A stretch of DNA of 64,000 nt. It comes from Heliocidaris erythrogramma (lineage: Eukaryota; Echinodermata; Echinoidea; Camarodonta; Echinometridae). A model generated the notes under the pieces. That model saw nothing but the letters and a program-made list of their open reading frames with translations. It ran no database searches and was not told the DNA's origin. The number at the start of each line of letters is the position of its first letter. The first letter of the stretch is position 1. Position numbers and translations under genes: made by a program. Of this stretch, positions 58,901 through 64,000 are shown piece after piece. The DNA is taken from NCBI GenBank assembly GCA_025617745.1, contig CM046856.1, positions 45,375,049 through 45,439,048 on the forward strand, written 5' to 3'.

Positions 58901-61807
58901 GTAATTTCTAAATTCTTGGTAATGGTGCAGCCCCGAACCCTCCCATTTGTACGCTTATGAAGGTCCATGACACTGTTTTATTTTGAGAACATAAGTGGGA
59001 GGGAGAAGGATTTCTACAAGTGTTCTTGATATTACTGGTTTTATAGTGATGGTTATTTCCTTCTAAAACGGGTGGTAAATCACAGAAAATGATAACATAG
59101 TCATGATCGAGCCTGAAGCAGAGGCTAAGGGAAGGAAATCCATTTTAGGTCCAAGAGTTGGGGTTTCATTAATCAGATCATTGCCTGTATCCCGTCATTG
59201 TCTTAAAGGATCAAGATTATATCAACTCCTGAGTAGGAATTGTGTCTTGAGGTGACGTGAATTAACTCTCCTCCCTGCATGTACATGTCTTCCTACATGT
59301 GATTTTTGTCTCTTCAGAAAGTAAGACACCTTAGGATCCCCAAGTTGAATCATGAACAGGCTGGCAGGATTCGGAGAGCCCCTATCCTGAGCTATTTTCA
59401 CCTCATTTTTTTCCCCCTTATTGTCCATTGTCTTTTTACAAAAGGCAACATTAATGAGAACAATGGAAGTGTCAGTGAAATTACGCAGATCATTTGATGT
59501 GAGATGAGTAACGAGGGGATTGGCTTACATACTTTTGTGTTGAGAGATGACCCAGATTAGAAGACATTCATATCGTTTATTTTGGGTCGGGATTCTTTAT
59601 TTTTTTCATTAATAGCAGTTGAACTAAATAGTTTTTGGACTAAAACAAATTGTATTTGTTATTGGCAGATGAAGTTTATGTATTCGGATGGGAAAACTTG
59701 AAAGAATTATGGTTTTGAGATTTTTTTTTAAAGTAGTGAGAATGGAGAGAGAGAGAGGGGGGGGGGGGGAAGGGGGAGATCAAAAGATGGATGAATATTG
59801 ATAGGAAGCCTGGATAAAAGGAGACAGAGGAATAAATGTACACATGAATGCAAAAATGAGAGTTGCTATCGTAAACTGACATAAATGGGTTATTTTCTTT
59901 GAGGGGATTAGATTCACGTTCCAGTTTTTTGAATGGGGACTTTGCGTAAGTTGTGAAGGCTACACAGGAAATTAGAGATTTCATGGAACACCAACTGGGT
60001 TAGTTAATGTTTCCTGAGTTGTTGCATACAGCTCAGAGGCATGAGCGAAATAAACAGCTGAGCTTGCTGTGAAAGGGGCAACCCCTTGGCACAACCTTTG
60101 AAGTATAGAAATTATTTGTTTCGAGCTCATGAGAAGTTCACATATGCACTTTAGAGTTCCTCAGTGGATTTGTTCTGTTATCCACTCGTTGGTTCTTCTG
60201 TTGTTTTTGTTTTTGTTTGTGTTTTTGTTTGTGTTTCATTTATTACTTATGTTTTTTCTGCTTCTTTCAGCTTATTTTCTGTCCCAAAGTATTTCTTCAC
60301 TCTTGGCAAGGAAATTTTGTTGGAGTTTATGTCAATCATATGCTGTTTGCAAAAGTGACCTCATATATCAAATTGACCCTTCGAGATTCTTTTGAATGAC
60401 ATTATAAAATATTATCATTTTGACACAGGATACACGGTAAATATGTACGATACATGTATCTTCTTGCACAAGAAGTACTGAACCCCATACTCAATTTGTA
60501 GCGATGCGTTTTGACAGATCTGACCTCGTTTTATGTAAAGGTCCATGAAATCAACAAGCTATGTCTAGTCCATTGAAGTGTTTGAAATGATTATGATCTT
60601 GAAAGATACACTAATGTCATCATTGCTACAATATCAAACTTTGAAAAAATGAAGAAACCACCTGGATGATGTAAAAATCCATTGTAATGTGAATAAGGAA
60701 ATGAATGAAAGATGGCAATTTGAACCCTGACCCCCTCCCCCCCCCCCAAAAAAAAATGACCTGGTTAAAAAAAAAGAAATCAATTTCAGTCTTGTATGCA
60801 AAGAAAAACTTAATTTAATTGCACTATTCTATAGGCCTGCATGTACCTACACGTATTCCAAGGATATCTTGAGCCTGTCTCCAGTTTTTATGTTGACCAG
60901 TGTTTGCGGGTGAAATCATCATTTCATTTCATGACCAGAAAATTGTTTAATGTAGCAAAAAACGAGATGTCTATTGTTTGTATATGATGTGTAAATAGAG
61001 CAGTGTGTCATATTTTTTTTAATTTAGCATACTGAATATTTAGAGGGAAAACAATTCTGTATCTTGATAATGGCTGTGATATTGACTGGTAAACGTGGTT
61101 AGTGTATGTAGGCCTTACCTTCCCACGCTGCCAGGTTCACATAGTTACTTTGGGCACCCATTAGTAAATTTGTAAAGTCAAAGATCCCAGAAAATTACAA
61201 ACTTTGAGAACCCCTTGATGACAATTGTTCCAATTCATTCATCACAGACAACTTAGCAAGAACTTTTAAGATCAGGTAGCTTATTTGGACACCTTCCCCA
61301 TGCAAAAAAGCAACCACAAGTTCAACCTTCTGAAAGCTGGAAACGGTGGGCTGATGAGATTGTTTTGAAATTCATACATGCATGCAAGCTATTATGGGCA
61401 AGATCTACTTTTGATTACAAGTAACATTGCTTACTTTTCTGATTTGAAAGAAAAGCCATTAATTGCTTGGTCAGAAGAAGCCATTGCTAGCACGAAAACT
61501 TCTTCTGGCTAGCAATTGCTTAGGTGGCATAGCTGAAAACAAGAGCAAAGCCTGGTTGTATTTGGCCTGTTGCCTTTTCCAGTCTATTTCTTTTTGTACA
61601 TTGGCAGGTGAGAGAAAGAGTTAACCTTTCATTTGCCATGAGTGCAAATTGGAACAATCGCAGGCGTGCCACAAATGCGAATTGTCACAATAATAGTAGC
61701 ACTGTGCGTTCCAAACGTCGTATAATAACCCACTTTCAGGTGTAATTGGCTACATGATAATCCCTTAATCACCAGTATGTACTAATTTAGTAATTGTAAA
61801 TCAAAAT
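58901..61807. other. Inferred intron with simple repeats
   Basis: Contains a (GA)n/(G)13 compound tract at 59746-59769 and an 11-base C run at about 60737-60747. Several CAG acceptor-like sites followed by short phase-1 frames (59649, 60271, 61260) lack matching donors and were not accepted. No repeat ends. Confidence 0.45.
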
Positions 61808-62157
61808 TATAAAACGGGTTGGGTTCAAGAATGCAGGCATCCTGATTGGTCAAATGACACCACGTGACCATGCAAAAAAAAAGTACTAACGCATGGCAAA
61901 AAGGTACTAACGCATGGCTGAGCTGCGCGTACGCGTACCTCTGGTGTATGCAAACTTAAAACAATGAAATCGCATAGTTCAATTTTCATTTTAGCGCAGG
62001 GATTACATGCGCGCACTGAAACGCGCATGACTTTTGTTGGCTGCGCTTATGTGATGTCATCCAGGAAAGCAAAAGGCAGCCTCCATGACTGTAAGACTCT
62101 TGGCGTTTCTATGGGGTTCGTAACCAAACGGGTCGTAGACGACCCGTTTTATAAAAC
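61808..62157. repeat. Inverted pair TATAAAACGGGT / ACCCGTTTTATA
   Basis: TATAAAACGGGTTGGG near 61809 is inverted relative to GACCCGTTTTATAAAACT near 62140. A short direct repeat GTACTAACGCATGGC occurs twice at 61882-61918. It may be a MITE adjoining the hairpin that follows. Confidence 0.45.
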
Positions 62158-62335
62158 TATTAATACATGGTTGTGAGTTTGTGTGTTAGTGCCATCCGGC
62201 AACATGCAGGTTTTTATCGTGGTGTCCAACACACTCGGCTTGCGCCTTGTGCGTATAGTAGACCACGATAAAAACCTTTGTGTTACCAGATCGCACCAAC
62301 GCACTCCTAACCATTTATTAATAGTATACTAAAGA
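62153..62335. mobile_element. Long-hairpin MITE, arms about 72 bp
   Basis: ACTATTAATACATGGTTGTG ... AGGTTTTTATCGTGGTGTC on the left is inverted at GACCACGATAAAAACCT ... AACCATTTATTAATAGTAT on the right, with about 35 bp between and roughly ten mismatches. The terminal words ACTATTAATA and TATTAATAGT bound the structure. Confidence 0.65.
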
Positions 62336-64000
62336 TGTTGGGAAATCTATCCCTTGAGAAATATACCCTGACAGGGGCACATTATTTCAGTGGCACGTAA
62401 AGAGTTGTTGCCTTTCTTGCTCTTGTAGTGGACTATGATCTGTGACTTTCACAAAAATGAAATCAAAATCATCATTCATCAAATCAAGAAATCAATCTCA
62501 TCACAAAAAACACAGAATTAAAAGACCAACTACTTTTTTTTAAGGGGTTCAATGGGTTATATTATTCAATACCCCGCAAGAGATAAATACATAAGATACA
62601 TAAAATGAATCAAGGCCAAGAATGTAAAATTGTTGCTGGCCTAAAATATGGTTGACTAAATATACAAAATGAGTTTATGTAACGATTGACTAAATTGTTA
62701 TGCGTTAAAATACAATGTCAATCGTGTCAATAAAATAAACAATTTGAAATTAATTCCTTTTTGTATAACAAAAATTTAGAATGTGTCTAACGTAATTAAG
62801 CTGAACACAACTTACGAGCTGGCATGATAAATTACGTAAAAATAGGAAAGATGTTTAAAGATGAACTCTGGTAAATGTTAGTCCATGCGGGTGATGCGAC
62901 GAGAAGTGATCAGGAATTCGACGTGGTGATGGGGTGATGTCGCAGCCAATGTCACAGATAAGTCGGCGATATCAAAAAGTGTTCGCTGGAAATCAGATGA
63001 AACGATGAAATTCGGTGACAAGCATCAATGTTGTTGAAAGATGGTGGTAACAAAAAGTTTGGTGATGAAGAAGCAGCTTGCAAAGTTGGTAAATCAAACG
63101 TTAATGTTGAAGAGCGATATCGAAATCAAAGTTAGAAGGTTGCCAGTCCCAGACATGGACCGCTGAATCTCGGTGAAGTTCATGCAGTGACGCCGGAGAA
63201 AAATCAGTTCAATCCCCGCATGGTAAATAAAACAAACTTATAGCAGAATGGCAACTGTTCCTTTAACGTGTTGCTATGTCAGGAACATTGCAGCAGAATG
63301 AAAAAGTTCCGTGTAGAGAGAAAACCAAGTGCCGAGGTGTGCTGCTCTATGATTGGTCCTCGCAACGGTAACCCTCGGAAACGTAATAACAAATTACCAT
63401 ATAAAACTTACGTAAGGAACATGTGTTCAGCATGCCTAAATACCTAACGTTACAATAATACAGGTTGCTCACATGGCTTAGTTTTTGTAAACCCATTCGC
63501 TACCAAAGTTTTCATTTAATGGTCAATAGTCAATTAAATGCAAAAAAAAAGAAATCACTATATCAAAACGAGGCACTATATCGAATCCCCCCGTAGTAAG
63601 GAAGTCATGATAATCAATTGCTTACGACAAATACAAATATACCACTTATGAATCTACTTTAAATAAACACCATTTTAACGTGGCTTGCTTTACCTAAATT
63701 ATTCCTTAAAAAAAAACATCCTTCCACGCATTACTTCCTTTCGCCTGTGGTGGCGTTTTGCACATTTAGTTAACTTGTCTATTCAAAGCCAAAAACACAA
63801 GCCAATGATTAACATTTGCTGTTGCACAGAAAGTTCCTGAATAATCATGAACTTCACACAATATGCTTATAGTATATACTAAACCCTTAAATTTATAGGT
63901 TTTCTTCTTTTTTTAAATCACATACACTTCAACTCAGTGCCAATAACTTTACCCCCCAAAAAAATGATTCTCAAATGATTCTTGTTTGAATCAAACATAG
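62336..64000. other. Unassigned 3' end of the window
   Basis: No exon of the + strand gene was recognised. The stretch 62870-63330 is less AT-rich and has many GTGATG/GATGAAG words on the plus strand, perhaps the remains of an unknown repeat, but I can assign neither ends nor a frame. Confidence 0.4.

Noticed and set aside
60271..60395. Possible next exon after a strong pyrimidine tract (CTTCTTTCAG)
   Set aside because: The phase-1 frame stays open for about 40 codons but then stops without a usable donor, and the peptide is low-complexity and unlike the preceding exons.

Overview
The window looks like a piece of a large-genomed marine invertebrate, most likely an echinoderm and perhaps a sea urchin. 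I infer this from AT-rich sequence with few short exons and very long introns, many tRNA-derived SINEs with A and B boxes, TTAA- and TA-flanked MITEs, CR1/L2-like LINE tails, long poly(G) runs and the very frequent word TACATGTA. Nothing resembles bacterial or organellar gene packing. The species is not provable from the sequence alone.

The main genic signal is on the + strand and is easy to miss because each exon is under 50 codons. Three separate start-codon exons lie at 22426-22539, 33003-33068 and 53981-54088. Each has an in-frame upstream stop and a GT donor, and each ends exactly in phase 0. The next good acceptor opens an exon at 58576-58654 that also begins in phase 0, followed by an exon at 58838-58900. 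I read this as the 5' end of one gene with three alternative promoters and N-termini joined to a common acidic segment; the rest of the protein lies beyond 64000. I do not recognise the family. A weaker signal-peptide-like exon lies at 11151-11306.

Everything else is repeats. At 555-5013 a long inverted repeat (arms about 800 bp) has one arm split by a dead 2.26-kb Tc1/mariner/IS630-type transposon; the other arm preserves the uninterrupted target. A palindromic TTTTGTAACAAAA array follows (5404-5965), then two divergent 5'-truncated LINEs (6285-7395 on minus, 7640-8815 on plus). A tandemly duplicated tRNA-derived repeat is at 9706-10430. The element starting TTAGCTCACCTGAGC is at 15596-16215, and a two-subunit minisatellite at 18481-19172.

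The inferred introns and their flanks carry MITEs at 24111, 25197, 27875, 30353, 38061 (with another nested inside), 39846, 41088, 43300 and 62145. SINE copies are at 29240, 36608 and 48653, and LINE tails at 28781 and 53035. Tandem duplications are at 38880-39830 and 50805-51046. The acceptor of the common exon at 58576 sits directly behind a pyrimidine microsatellite more than 130 bases long. No rRNA gene, functional tRNA gene, CRISPR array or complete protein gene was seen.
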